Of a DNA stretch of 64,000 bases, positions 1 through 9,161 are shown piece after piece. Both the position numbers and the translations under genes were made by a program. This DNA is from Mesorhizobium sp. ORS 3359 (lineage in GTDB: Bacteria > Pseudomonadota > Alphaproteobacteria > Rhizobiales > Rhizobiaceae). How positions within the stretch are numbered: position 1 is the first letter of the stretch; each line of letters starts with the position of its first letter. The stretch covers positions 1 through 64,000 of the forward strand of contig CCNC01000141.1 in NCBI GenBank assembly GCA_000824845.1. The letters run 5' to 3'. A model generated the notes under the pieces. It did no database searches. It was given only the letters and a program-made list of their open reading frames with translations, and was not told where the DNA came from.

Positions 1-110
1 GAAGCGCAGGAAGCCGCCATTCGCAGGCCGGCATCACCTGAATCTCAACAGACCTGGACCCTGATATCGCCACAAATCCCCTCTTTGATGCGGGTTGCTG
101 TGGGGGTTGA

Positions 111-404
111 ATGGCGATCCGATTTCTTTTCAGGCCGGTCGGCCTTGCCTTGGCGCTTGCCGCGCCGACGCCCTCGCTGGCTGCACCGGCCTGTTTGGCC
201 AACGGCAAGTCCTTCAATGTCGGTCAGACGGCCTGCCTGACCATTGCCGGCGAAAGCCATCTCGCCCGCTGCGACATGGTCCTCAACAACACGTCCTGGA
301 CGAAGATCAAGGATGAATGTCCGGGAGACGCGCCAAAACCGCATCCGACATCGATCTCGACGCCAACGCCCGGCCCGACGCCGACGGAGCCGACCGAGAA
401 CTGA
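111..404 (+). CDS. Small secreted protein of unknown function
   Basis: Encodes 97 residues. The N-terminus is a typical signal peptide: basic start (MAIRFLFR), a hydrophobic Leu/Ala core and an Ala-x-Ala-type cleavage site near residue 25. The mature part holds four Cys residues, which could form disulfides in the periplasm, and ends in a Pro/Thr-rich low-complexity tail from about residue 75. A GGGGG run 5 bases before the ATG supports this start. I recognise no domain, so no function is assigned. The next gene converges on it from the right. Confidence 0.55.
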   Translation: MAIRFLFRPVGLALALAAPTPSLAAPACLANGKSFNVGQTACLTIAGESHLARCDMVLNNTSWTKIKDECPGDAPKPHPTSISTPTPGPTPTEPTEN

Positions 405-413
405 GGCTCGGAT

Positions 414-567
414 GATCTCCCCCTTGAGGGGGAGATGTCGCCGAAGGCGACAGAGGGGGTCGCCGCGCGTGAAGCGCCAACGCCCTTTGCGATGCCAGAC
501 GAGGTTGGCGCTCCACGCGAAATGACCCCCTCTGGCCTACCGGCCATCTCCCCCTCGAGGGGAGATT
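414..567. repeat. Rhizobial-type intergenic palindromic repeat
   Basis: Two arms of about 60 bases (414-475 and 508-567) are imperfect inverted copies of each other. Both include a short palindrome of the CTCCCC..GGGGAG kind followed by a GGGGGT box. The element lies between convergent genes and could form a long cruciform or transcript hairpin. Elements of this look are scattered between genes in Mesorhizobium and relatives; family membership is from memory of such sequences, the arms are seen directly. Confidence 0.7.
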
Positions 568-576
568 ATCTTGCGC

Positions 577-1404
577 TTACTGGTCGCCGTTGCTGCCCTT
601 GGTCAGGATATCGTCGGCGAGCGAGATCGCGGTCCGGCGATCGGCCTCGCCGGCCGCGGCGAACGCCTCTTCCTGCATGCTGCGGATCCAGGGCTGATCG
701 GCTGCGGGAGCCCGCTGAAGCGCCGCCGTCATCATCGCCAGGCCGCGCACGATCTTGCCGCTCTGGAACAGGAGGTTGCCGAGCGTCGCCTGCGCGCCGG
801 CATGGCCCTTCTCGGCTGCCAGTTGCAGCCAGCGGCCGGCCTGCTTGACGCTCGCCTTCACGCCGCCCTCGCCCTTCAGGAACATCCGGCCGATCTCGAA
901 CTGGGCATTCGGATTGCGGTAGTTGGCGGCGGCGCGCATATAATATTCCTGCGCCGCGACTTCGTTCTCCTCGACCGGCGTGCCGGGAATGCCCTTGCGC
1001 AGATAGTCGCCGAGCGCCACCAGCGCGTCCGAAACGTAGCTTTCTTCCGGCGAGCCGGGCTCGACATCCTGGTCGACAATCTCCGAGAAGAACTTGAAGG
1101 CGGCATAGTCGTCGCGCGTCACGCCGTCACCTTCGGCATACATGCGCGCGAGCTTCCAGGTGGCGCCGATCTGGCCGTTCTCGGCAGCGTATTTATAGGC
1201 CTCGACCGCCTGGTCCTTGTGGCCGCTCTTGTAGGCCGAGAAGCCGAACTGGAACACCGCCCACGGGCTCGACTGCGGCTTCACGCCGGTCTTGTCGTCG
1301 AACACCTTGTCGTCGAAGGCCATGGCCTGCCCGACGGCGCCCAAGGTCGCAAGCGCGACCAGTGCCGAAAAGACAGACGACCTCAACACCTCAGATGTCC
1401 GCAT
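577..1404 (-). CDS. exoR: ExoR-type exopolysaccharide regulator (Sel1-repeat periplasmic protein)
   Basis: Encodes about 275 residues: signal peptide (hydrophobic stretch ending AMA, then FDDKVFDD), followed by Sel1-like tetratricopeptide repeats through most of the chain (for example the segments beginning [20 protein letters not shown] and [16 protein letters not shown]). In Sinorhizobium, ExoR is a periplasmic inhibitor of the ExoS-ChvI two-component system that controls succinoglycan, motility and symbiosis. The ATG at 1404 overlaps the end of ilvD by 14 bases, so it may be translated from the ilvD transcript; a GTG 8 codons upstream is possible. Other Sel1 proteins share the repeats, but the N-terminal mature sequence and length fit ExoR well. 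Confidence 0.88.
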   Translation of the reverse strand: MRTSEVLRSSVFSALVALATLGAVGQAMAFDDKVFDDKTGVKPQSSPWAVFQFGFSAYKSGHKDQAVEAYKYAAENGQIGATWKLARMYAEGDGVTRDDYAAFKFFSEIVDQDVEPGSPEESYVSDALVALGDYLRKGIPGTPVEENEVAAQEYYMRAAANYRNPNAQFEIGRMFLKGEGGVKASVKQAGRWLQLAAEKGHAGAQATLGNLLFQSGKIVRGLAMMTAALQRAPAADQPWIRSMQEEAFAAAGEADRRTAISLADDILTKGSNGDQ

Positions 1405-3115
1405 AGCAGTGCGTTTCTTCTGCCGCACCCGGATGAGTCACCGCGCCGTCGCGGGCCGGCCCTACCGTTTGCGCATATTTCCATATCGCGCCGGACTGGT
1501 AGTCGGTCTTGCGCGGCTTCCATTTCTTTGCCCGGGCCGCCAGCTCGGCGTCCGACAGGGCCACTTCGATCGTGCCGTTCACGGCGTCGATCGAGATCAC
1601 GTCGCCATCCCTGATCAGCCCGATCGGCCCGCCGACCGCCGCCTCCGGCCCGACATGGCCGATGCAGAAGCCGCGCGTGGCGCCCGAGAAGCGTCCGTCG
1701 GTGATCAGCGCCACCTTGCCGCCCATGCCCTGGCCGTAGAGCGCAGCCGTCGTCGACAGCATCTCGCGCATGCCCGGACCGCCGCGCGGCCCCTCGTAGC
1801 GGATGACGAGAACCTCGCCCTCCCGGTAGTTGCGCTGCGTGACCGCTTCGAAGCACTCCTCTTCCGAATCGAAGCAGCGCGCCGGCCCTGAGAATTTCAG
1901 TTCCGACATGCCCGCGACCTTCACGATCGCACCCTCGGGGGCAAGGTTGCCCTTCAAGCCCACAACGCCGCCTGTCTTGGTGATCGGCCGATTGGCGGGA
2001 CGCACAACATCCTGGCTCTCATTCCAGGCAACGTGCTCCATATTTTCGGCCAAAGTGCGGCCAGTGACCGTCATGCAGTCGCCGTGCAGATAGCCGTGAT
2101 CGAGCAGCGTCTTCATCAAGAGCGGAATGCCGCCGGCCTCGAACATGTCCTTGGCGACATATTTGCCACCCGGCTTGAGGTCGGCGATATAGGGCGTCTT
2201 CTCGAAGATCGCGGCCACGTCGAAGAGGTCGAACTTGATGCCTGCCTCATGCGCGATTGCCGGCAGATGCAATGCCGCATTGGTCGAGCCGCCGGTGGCG
2301 GACACCACCGTCGCGGCGTTCTCCAGCGCCTTGCGCGTGACGATGTCGCGCGGCCGGATGTTTTTCGCGATCAGTTCCATGACCTTTCCGCCTGAGGCGA
2401 AATTGAAGCGGTCGCGCATCTCGTAGGGCGCCGGCGCGCCGCAGGAATAGGGCAGTGCCAGGCCGATCGCTTCGGCGACGGTGGCCATGGTGTTGGCGGT
2501 GAACTGAGCGCCGCAGGAACCGGCCGAAGGACAGGCCACCTGCTCGATCTCAAGCAGTTCGGCATCGCTGATCGTGCCCACCGAATGCTGGCCGACTGCC
2601 TCGAACACATCCTGCACGGTGATCTGCCGGCCGCGATAGCTGCCGGGCAGGATCGAGCCGCCATAGATGAAGATCGACGGCACGTTGAGGCGCACCATCG
2701 CCATCATCATGCCGGGCAGCGACTTGTCGCAGCCGGCAAGCCCGACAAGGGCGTCATAGCAATGGCCGCGCATGGTGAGCTCGACCGAATCGGCGATCAC
2801 CTCGCGCGACACCAGCGACGACTTCATGCCTTGGTGGCCCATGGCGATGCCGTCGGTGACGGTGATGGTGCAGAACTCGCGCGGCGTGCCGTTGGCGGCC
2901 GCCACGCCCTTCTTGACCACCTGCGCCTGGCGCATCAGCGAGATGTTGCAGGGCGCAGCCTCGTTCCAGCAGCTCGCGACGCCGACCAGAGGCTGCGCGA
3001 TCTCGGCCGCCGACAGGCCCATGGCATAAAGATAGGAACGATGCGGCGCCCGCGCCGGACCTTCGGTCACGTAGCGGCTGGGCAGCTTGGCCTTCGAGAT
3101 TACCCTGGCGTCCAT
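1391..3115 (-). CDS. ilvD: Dihydroxy-acid dehydratase
   Basis: Encodes 574 residues of the IlvD/Edd family, which dehydrates 2,3-dihydroxy acids to 2-keto acids in valine and isoleucine synthesis, using an iron-sulfur cluster. Family hallmarks are visible: [16 protein letters not shown] near residue 45, [18 protein letters not shown] near 90, [14 protein letters not shown] near 130 and [16 protein letters not shown] near 195, which together supply the cluster cysteines. I chose the ATG at 3115 because homology begins there; the upstream in-frame codons look non-coding. The 3' end overlaps exoR. A sugar-acid dehydratase is the alternative within the family, but the motifs are those of IlvD. 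Confidence 0.93.
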   Translation of the reverse strand: MDARVISKAKLPSRYVTEGPARAPHRSYLYAMGLSAAEIAQPLVGVASCWNEAAPCNISLMRQAQVVKKGVAAANGTPREFCTITVTDGIAMGHQGMKSSLVSREVIADSVELTMRGHCYDALVGLAGCDKSLPGMMMAMVRLNVPSIFIYGGSILPGSYRGRQITVQDVFEAVGQHSVGTISDAELLEIEQVACPSAGSCGAQFTANTMATVAEAIGLALPYSCGAPAPYEMRDRFNFASGGKVMELIAKNIRPRDIVTRKALENAATVVSATGGSTNAALHLPAIAHEAGIKFDLFDVAAIFEKTPYIADLKPGGKYVAKDMFEAGGIPLLMKTLLDHGYLHGDCMTVTGRTLAENMEHVAWNESQDVVRPANRPITKTGGVVGLKGNLAPEGAIVKVAGMSELKFSGPARCFDSEEECFEAVTQRNYREGEVLVIRYEGPRGGPGMREMLSTTAALYGQGMGGKVALITDGRFSGATRGFCIGHVGPEAAVGGPIGLIRDGDVISIDAVNGTIEVALSDAELAARAKKWKPRKTDYQSGAIWKYAQTVGPARDGAVTHPGAAEETHCYADI

Positions 3116-3358
3116 ACTCGTCCTTGCCGCACACCCCGCGGCCGGTCCACTCGCCGCGCCAACCTGGCACGCATCCCGGGACATATCTCGGGTGCTCCGG
3201 GTTTATGGCGGGAAATGGGCAGTTCCCTCTGTCGGACTTCTACAGGAGGGGTTGTTCAGAAAGTGTTGCCGAAACGTCACAATCGCATCGGGCGCCAGTT
3301 GCGCGGCGAATCTGCAACAGCCCGCCGAGAGGCTATGCTGAGTCCTCGGCCAGCCAAC

Positions 3359-3390
3359 AAAAAAGGCCGAGCATTGCTCGGCCTTTTTTC
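3359..3390. terminator. Bidirectional rho-independent terminator
   Basis: A-run, then a GGCCGAGC/GCTCGGCC stem with a short loop, then a T-run. The symmetry allows termination on both strands. It lies just past the 3' end of the FadL-type gene (minus strand, ending 3407) and upstream of ilvD. Confidence 0.85.
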
Positions 3391-3406
3391 TCGAATTTTC
3401 AGAAAC

Positions 3407-4651
3407 TTAGAACTTGATCTTGAGACCACCCGAGATCGCCGTGACGAGATCGTTACCGAAGTCGTAGCTGACTTCTGTGCCGGCCTGATATCCGTTCTCA
3501 CCATTCACTATCCCGGAATGGCCGCTGGTCAACACACCAATCGCGCCGGCCAGGCGAAGTTCGATGTTCGGCCGCGGCGTATAGGCTACGCCTCCACCCA
3601 AGGTCCAAGTATCGGTCTGAGAACCATACCCGTGTGAGGTGCCGCGATCCCAGCTCAGTTGGCCGGCGGCGCTCCACTGATCGTTGAACTTGTGGCCAAT
3701 CCCGCCGGAAACGGTCCAACCGTCACGATACATCAAGTCCAGCGACGTGATTTGGCCCGAATGCAGTTCATCACCGGTGACACATGCCGAAGATGGAGTG
3801 CCTACGACGCAGATCGGGACGCTTTGCAGCAGGCTCCAGTTGACCCATTTGACTGAGCCGAAGGCGAGCCATCCAGGCGCGATACCGGACTGAAGCTTAA
3901 ACTCAACCACATCGGGCATATACTGCGTCGAGCCGTAGATTGGCAGCACAGTTCCGCCGACATTCGTCAAGTCTAGGGTGCCCTCGATATTATCGAGCTT
4001 AACTTTTGAATTATAGACCAAGCTAGCCCTTAGAGCAATGTCGGGAATTTCATAGGCTAGGCCAGCCCGCCAGCCCCAGCCGTTGCTGGTTAGATCGACG
4101 CGACCAGTTCCCCCAAAGTTCGGCACAGCTGGTGAAATCAGGTCTTCCTTGAAGCCATAGACTTTTTGGTAAAACACACCGCCGATGAATCGAAGTTGGC
4201 CCTTACCCGCGTCCATCTTGTAGGAGCAGGTCGCCGCGTAATTATCGCTCTTGATATCTGTTTCTATATTTGAGTACGAGCCGTTCCAAATACCCGGAGC
4301 GGTATGAGCACCCCACGGTTGCGAATAGTCGACCATACAGTCGACGCCTTGCACGATCTGGGCCTTGGCGCCGATACGCGGCACCCAGTAGTCCTCGCTA
4401 TCCTTGGCCGTGCTCATCCCTGTCAACACACCCGGATTGCCCGAGGTGTCCACGGCATTCTTCAGCTTGCGGTCCGGCATCACATAGGTTGCTTCGGCTT
4501 CCGTCGCAAATGGCGCCGGGTCGAACAGCAGGTCGATGTCGTAACCACCGCGCTCGATGCCGCCGGCATGCGCGGGGTGCATCGCGGCGCTGATCAAAGC
4601 GATCGAAAAGCAGCCTGCCCCCGCCAGAGCTTTGAGCCGCAGAATATTCAT
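3407..4651 (-). CDS. FadL/OmpP1-family outer-membrane transport protein
   Basis: Encodes 414 residues. A signal peptide ends at HAGG near residue 30. The mature chain has many short alternating beta segments and terminates in Phe (GLKIKF), as expected for a beta-barrel inserted by the Bam machinery. The mature start and the overall pattern match the rhizobial 'outer membrane protein transport protein' group of FadL/TodX porins, which take up long-chain fatty acids or other hydrophobic molecules. GC content is visibly lower than in the flanking housekeeping genes. It stands alone, with a strong terminator behind it. The substrate cannot be told from sequence. Confidence 0.82.
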   Translation of the reverse strand: MNILRLKALAGAGCFSIALISAAMHPAHAGGIERGGYDIDLLFDPAPFATEAEATYVMPDRKLKNAVDTSGNPGVLTGMSTAKDSEDYWVPRIGAKAQIVQGVDCMVDYSQPWGAHTAPGIWNGSYSNIETDIKSDNYAATCSYKMDAGKGQLRFIGGVFYQKVYGFKEDLISPAVPNFGGTGRVDLTSNGWGWRAGLAYEIPDIALRASLVYNSKVKLDNIEGTLDLTNVGGTVLPIYGSTQYMPDVVEFKLQSGIAPGWLAFGSVKWVNWSLLQSVPICVVGTPSSACVTGDELHSGQITSLDLMYRDGWTVSGGIGHKFNDQWSAAGQLSWDRGTSHGYGSQTDTWTLGGGVAYTPRPNIELRLAGAIGVLTSGHSGIVNGENGYQAGTEVSYDFGNDLVTAISGGLKIKF

Positions 4652-5014
4652 GGAAATCCCTCCCCGAAATACAAGTGGCTCAAGCTAGAACCAATTCGGG
4701 TTAACGACGCAACAACGTTTTCAAGAGCTGTACATGTACACCTTGACAGCACGCATTTTCGCCGTGGTGAGGGCCGCCGCAATTGGTGCCCAAATCGCGA
4801 CAACCGCGATCAAACGGCAGAAAAAATGCGAAGAAAAGACCCAAAACAGGGCAAAAACAGCCGATTTTGAGGCCGACAGGCCCCCATTGTTACATTATGG
4901 CAACAATGGGGCGCAAACTTTCCGTTTACGTCAAAATTAACGTAGCGGAACGCCCATTTTCGAGGCAGCTAACGTACCGGAAAGCGACTCTGGAGCGAGG
5001 CCGAATCTTCCCGC
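4652..5014. promoter_or_regulatory. Intergenic region with a perfect 10-bp inverted repeat (4882-4911)
   Basis: 363 bases between the porin gene (start 4651) and the end of valS. I see no gene. It is AT-rich near the porin start, consistent with a promoter. At 4882-4891 and 4902-4911 lies a perfect inverted repeat, CCCCATTGTT and its complement around a 10-base spacer. It has no T-run, so it resembles an operator for a dimeric repressor more than a terminator. This role is inference. Confidence 0.4.
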
Positions 5015-7798
5015 TCAGCCGGCGTCGCGGACCCTGGTCAAAGCCACCGAAAGCTTCTCCTGCGCCTCGCGATATTCAGCGAGTTTCTCACGCTCTGCCT
5101 CGACCACCTCTTCCGGCGCGTTGGCGACGAACTTTTCGTTGGAAAGCTTCTTGTGCAGGCGGGCGATCTCCTCGGTCACCTTGGCCAGTTCCTTCTGCAG
5201 CCGCGCGGCCTCGGCCTGGAGGTCGATCAGGCTGCCGAGCGGCAGGCTTATCGTCGCCTCGTTGAGCACGATCTGGGCCGAGCCCTTTGGCGGCGCGTCG
5301 ACCAACGCGATATCGCCGACGCGCGCCAGCCGCTTGATCGCCTGGGCATGACGCTCCAGCCGCTCCTGCGTCAGCGTGTTGGCGCCGATCACCATCAGCG
5401 GCGCGATCGCGGCCGGCGGCACATTCATCTCCGACCGCACTGACCTGATGCCCGAGACGAGGTCGACCAGCCAGTTGATGTCGGCGGCAGCCTCCTCTTC
5501 CTCGAAGTCGGGCGACGGCCAGGCGGCATGGCAAAGCAGCGACGAGCGCTCCTTGCCCTCGCCTGCGGTCTGCGCCCACAGTTCCTCGGTCATGAACGGC
5601 ATCATCGGATGCAGGAGCTTGTAGATCTCATCGAGCACGAAGGCGACGCAGGCCCGGCTCTCGGCCTTGGCGGCCTCGTCCGTGCCCATGAACACCGGCT
5701 TCAACAGCTCCAGGTACCAGTCGCAAAACAGGTTCCAGACGAAGCGGTAGGCCGCGCCGGCCGCCTCGTTGAAACGATAGCTGGTGATGCCTTCGGTGAC
5801 CGCGCGCGCCGCCCGCGTGAGTTCCGTGAGGATCCAGCGATTGACCGGCAACTTGGCGTCATTCAGCCAGAAATCGTCGTTGCGCGCAACCTCGTTCATC
5901 TCGGCGAAGCGCGTCGCGTTCCACAGCTTGGTGCCGAAATTGCGGTAGCCGGCAATGCGCGCCGGATCGAGCTTCACGTCGCGCCCTTGCGCCGCCATCA
6001 CAGTCAGCGTGAAACGCAGCGCGTCGGCGCCGTATTCCTCGATCAGGTCGAGCGGATCGATGACGTTGCCCTTCGACTTCGACATCTTGGCGCCGTTCTT
6101 GTCGCGCACCAACGCATGCACATAGACGGTGTGGAACGGCTCCTCGTCCATGAAGTGCAGGCCCATCATCATCATACGGGCGACCCAGAAGAAGATGATG
6201 TCGAAGCCGGTCACCAGGACGTCGGTCTGGTAATAGGTCTTGAGCTCGGGCGTCTGGTCGGGCCAGCCCAGCGTCGAGAACGGCCACAGCGCCGAGGAGA
6301 ACCAGGTGTCGAGCACGTCCTCGTCGCGGGTCAGGATCTCGCCCGGCTGGAAGTTTTCGAGCTTGTCCTCGACCCAGGCCTTCCACGGCCCTTCCAGCGC
6401 CAGATAGTATTCGACCGCCGCTGCGAGCGCCTCTTCCTCGGTCTTCTCGACGAAGACATGCCCGTCCGGACCATACCAGGCCGGAATCTGGTGGCCCCAC
6501 CAGAGCTGGCGCGAGATGCACCAGGGCTGGATGTTCTCCATCCAGTCGAAATAGGTCTTTTCCCAGTTCTTCGGCACGAAGTTCGTGCGCCCCTCGCGCA
6601 CCGAGGCGATCGCCGGCTTGGCGAGTTCGGCGGCATTGACATACCATTGGTCGGTCAGGAACGGCTCGATTGGCACGCCGCCGCGGTCGCCATGCGGCAC
6701 GGTGTGCCGGTGCGGCTCGATCTTGTCGAGGAACCCGCCCGCTTCCATCAGCTCGACGACCTTCTTGCGGGCAGCGAAGCGGTCGAGCCCGTCGAGCTCG
6801 TCCCAGACGGCCTGGCGCTCCGGCGTGACCTCGAGGCCGGCCAGGAAATCCTCGTTGTCCTTGAGCTTGATGGCGGCTTCGACCGTCAGGATGTTGATCG
6901 CCGGCAGCTTGTGGCGCTTGCCGACCTCGAAATCGTTGAAGTCGTGCGCCGGCGTGATCTTGACCGCGCCGGAGCCCTTCTCCGGATCGGAATATTCGTC
7001 CGCCACGATCGGTATCTTGCGGCCGACGATGGGCAGCACGACGTTGCGGCCGACCAGATCGGTGAAGCGCTCGTCGCCCGGATGCACGGCAACCGCCGTA
7101 TCGCCAAGCATCGTCTCGGGGCGCGTCGTGGCGACCGTGATGAAGGTGTTCGGGTTCTCCGGGTCGAACGCTTCGCCTTCGATTGGGTAACGGAAGTGCC
7201 AGAGATTGCCGTTGACCTCGTGCTGCTCGACCTCGAGGTCGGAAATGGCCGTCAGCAGCTTGGGGTCCCAGTTCACAAGGCGCTTGTCCTTGTAGATGAG
7301 GCCTTCCTTGTAGAGCGTGACGAAGACTTCCAGCACCGCCTTGGACAGGCCTTCGTCCATGGTGAAGCGTTCGCGCGACCAGTCGGCCGAGGCGCCGAGG
7401 CGCTTCAGCTGGTTGAAGATCGCGCCGCCGGATTCGGCCTTCCACTCCCACACCTTCTCGATGAATTGCTCGCGCGTCAGATCGCGGCGGTGGATCTGCC
7501 TTTCCGTGAGCTGGCGCTCGACCACCATCTGCGTGGCGATGCCGGCGTGATCCATGCCGGGCTGCCAAAGCACGTTCTTGCCGCGCATGCGCTCGAAGCG
7601 CACGAGAATGTCCTGCAGGGTGTTGTTGAGCGCATGCCCCATATGCAGCGAGCCGGTGACGTTCGGCGGCGGGATGACGATGGTGAAAGCTTCCGCCCCT
7701 CCCTCCGCGCCGGCGCCGGCCCGGAAGGCGTCGGCCTCTTCCCAGATTTTGGCGATCTTCGGCTCGACGGTCTTGGCGTCGTAGGTCTTTTCAAGCAT
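5015..7798 (-). CDS. valS: Valyl-tRNA synthetase
   Basis: Encodes 927 residues, normal length for bacterial ValRS (class Ia). It charges tRNA-Val in the cytoplasm. The ATP-binding HIGH motif appears as HMGH at residues 52-55 within PPNVTGSLHMGHALN. KMSKS is at 571-575. The tRNA anticodon-binding domain follows, and a C-terminal Leu/Glu/Lys-rich coiled coil (about 860-920) is typical of ValRS. I take the ATG at 7798 (MLEKTYDAK), where homology begins; nine in-frame codons lie upstream. It appears monocistronic. Confidence 0.97.
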   Translation of the reverse strand: MLEKTYDAKTVEPKIAKIWEEADAFRAGAGAEGGAEAFTIVIPPPNVTGSLHMGHALNNTLQDILVRFERMRGKNVLWQPGMDHAGIATQMVVERQLTERQIHRRDLTREQFIEKVWEWKAESGGAIFNQLKRLGASADWSRERFTMDEGLSKAVLEVFVTLYKEGLIYKDKRLVNWDPKLLTAISDLEVEQHEVNGNLWHFRYPIEGEAFDPENPNTFITVATTRPETMLGDTAVAVHPGDERFTDLVGRNVVLPIVGRKIPIVADEYSDPEKGSGAVKITPAHDFNDFEVGKRHKLPAINILTVEAAIKLKDNEDFLAGLEVTPERQAVWDELDGLDRFAARKKVVELMEAGGFLDKIEPHRHTVPHGDRGGVPIEPFLTDQWYVNAAELAKPAIASVREGRTNFVPKNWEKTYFDWMENIQPWCISRQLWWGHQIPAWYGPDGHVFVEKTEEEALAAAVEYYLALEGPWKAWVEDKLENFQPGEILTRDEDVLDTWFSSALWPFSTLGWPDQTPELKTYYQTDVLVTGFDIIFFWVARMMMMGLHFMDEEPFHTVYVHALVRDKNGAKMSKSKGNVIDPLDLIEEYGADALRFTLTVMAAQGRDVKLDPARIAGYRNFGTKLWNATRFAEMNEVARNDDFWLNDAKLPVNRWILTELTRAARAVTEGITSYRFNEAAGAAYRFVWNLFCDWYLELLKPVFMGTDEAAKAESRACVAFVLDEIYKLLHPMMPFMTEELWAQTAGEGKERSSLLCHAAWPSPDFEEEEAAADINWLVDLVSGIRSVRSEMNVPPAAIAPLMVIGANTLTQERLERHAQAIKRLARVGDIALVDAPPKGSAQIVLNEATISLPLGSLIDLQAEAARLQKELAKVTEEIARLHKKLSNEKFVANAPEEVVEAEREKLAEYREAQEKLSVALTRVRDAG

Positions 7799-7955
7799 GG
7801 AGGAGGTCCGAACTGTCGGTAACAAGCGTCCGGTGTAAATCGGAAGGTCTTGGCCGAGTCAACCGCGAGAGCTGCGATCGCTCTCACAGATATGCCTGCC
7901 GCGGCCAGCGGCAATGCCAGAACAACGGCACGTGCAGGCCGGGCAGCCTCTAACG

Positions 7956-7982
7956 AAAGCGCCGCCCGAAGGCGGCGCCTTT
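7956..7982 (-). terminator. GC-rich hairpin downstream of popZ
   Basis: An 8-bp perfect stem (GCGCCGCC/GGCGGCGC, loop CGAA) flanked by AAA and TTT. Read on the minus strand it follows the popZ stop and is succeeded by a short T-rich stretch, so it probably ends popZ transcription. Confidence 0.7.
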
Positions 7983-8002
7983 CAGCCTGCGTGTTGCGGC
8001 GG

Positions 8003-8833
8003 CTACTGCGCGCCGCGCGCCACGCGCTCGATCTCTTCGCGCACCAGCCTTTCGACCAGCGTCGGCAGGTTGTTGTCGAGCCAATCCTGCAGCATCGGCC
8101 GCAGCATCTCTTCGGCCATTTCATCGAAGCTCTTCTTGCCGCGGCTGGCAAAGGCATCGGAAAGCTCGCCGAACGCGGCGGCAACCTGCCTGCCCGTGTG
8201 CTCGGAAAGGATCGCGGGACGGGACGGCTGAGCCTCAGGCGCGGAGGACTGGGGAGCGCCGGCATTCGCGACAGTTTCGACCGCGGGTTCTTCCTTGTCG
8301 GTCTCGACCCGCGGCGCGGCTTCCGGAGCCCGGACAGCCGGCTTAGCTGTGACAGTACTGCCTCCGGCCGCGGCGATTTCCCGCCGCCAATCGGCGACAA
8401 TAGTCTCGGCGGTCTGCGGCGCGTTTGCGGCGGCAGGCCTGTTGGGGGCTGCCGGCGCGCTCGGCTCGGCCGCGCGTCTGACACCAGTCTCCGCCGGGGT
8501 CGTCGGCGCCGGCGCCGCCTTCACCGGCTCCGGGCGAGCTTCGGCGCGCGCAAGCACGGGATCGGTCGCTGCAAGCTGGGCCTGGATTTCCGCCAGCGTC
8601 GCCGGCTTGCGGGGACCGGCATCGGCATGCAGTTCGGAACGAAAGGTGTCGACCTCGACAGCGGGTACGGCCGCGGCGGGAATATTGACGACGGCCGGCT
8701 CCAGGTCCTGGCGCAGCTCACCGGCCTCGGCCGGCTGTTTGCGACCGGTATCGCTGTCCTCGATGATCCTTCGGATGGAAGCCAGTATCTCTTCCATGGA
8801 AGGTTCGCGCTGCGCGCTGCTTGCCGTCGCCAT
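8003..8833 (-). CDS. popZ: PopZ-like polar organizing protein (DUF2497)
   Basis: Encodes about 276 residues with the architecture of alphaproteobacterial PopZ: a conserved N-terminal helix (REPSMEEILASIRRIIED), a long low-complexity Pro/Ala/Glu-rich middle (about 40-200), and a conserved C-terminal helical region (MLQDWLDNNLPTLVERLVR) that drives multimerization. PopZ forms a polar matrix that anchors the chromosome origin through ParB and recruits cell-cycle regulators. The start at 8833 (MATASSAQREPS) is chosen over an ATG two codons upstream because the family usually begins there. The upstream valS is not co-transcribed in an obvious way, given the hairpin between them. Confidence 0.85.
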   Translation of the reverse strand: MATASSAQREPSMEEILASIRRIIEDSDTGRKQPAEAGELRQDLEPAVVNIPAAAVPAVEVDTFRSELHADAGPRKPATLAEIQAQLAATDPVLARAEARPEPVKAAPAPTTPAETGVRRAAEPSAPAAPNRPAAANAPQTAETIVADWRREIAAAGGSTVTAKPAVRAPEAAPRVETDKEEPAVETVANAGAPQSSAPEAQPSRPAILSEHTGRQVAAAFGELSDAFASRGKKSFDEMAEEMLRPMLQDWLDNNLPTLVERLVREEIERVARGAQ

Positions 8834-8991
8834 CGTCACATCCGCCGCCCTTGTGACCCGTTATGCAATTCCGTTCCTGCCCGGGCCGGAATTCGAATCA
8901 ATAGGGACAGCGTAACCGACCGATCGCCATCCGAGAATCCCCAATCTGGGGACTCTTTGGATTTCAACAGATTAGGGGATTTCAACAGAAA

Positions 8992-9074
8992 GCATGTCTC
9001 CCGAAAGTGGGAACCGGTTTCGGGATAAAGACATGCATAAAATCAAAAGCCTAAAGCGCATACGCGCTTCAGGC
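8992..9074. repeat. Two adjacent palindromes typical of rhizobial intergenic DNA
   Basis: 8992-9036 is an imperfect hairpin whose ends are GCATGTC and GACATGC and whose middle is CCGAAA..GGTTTCGGG. 9049-9074 is a second hairpin (GCCTAAAGCG/CGCTTCAGGC, one mismatch). The pair sits between popZ and tolC, where no gene is seen (8840-9161). Very similar hairpins recur in Mesorhizobium genomes; that is from general knowledge, not a search. Confidence 0.65.
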
Positions 9075-9108
9075 GATGCGCAGCCCCGGTCAGTCATCCG
9101 GAAAAGAC

Positions 9109-9141
9109 AAACGCCGCGCATCCATGGGACGCACGGCGTTT
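9109..9141 (-). terminator. Probable terminator after tolC
   Basis: An 8-bp stem (AAACGCCG/CGGCGTTT) around a 17-base loop that can itself pair in part. It sits 20 bases past the tolC stop, and a T-rich run follows on the minus strand. Confidence 0.6.
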
Positions 9142-9161
9142 ATCGACGCTTCGATCGGAAA

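Noticed and set aside
5528-7822. 764-codon plus-strand frame opposite valS
   Set aside because: Shadow of valS: Arg/His/Val-rich, no ribosome-binding site, and valS is certain.
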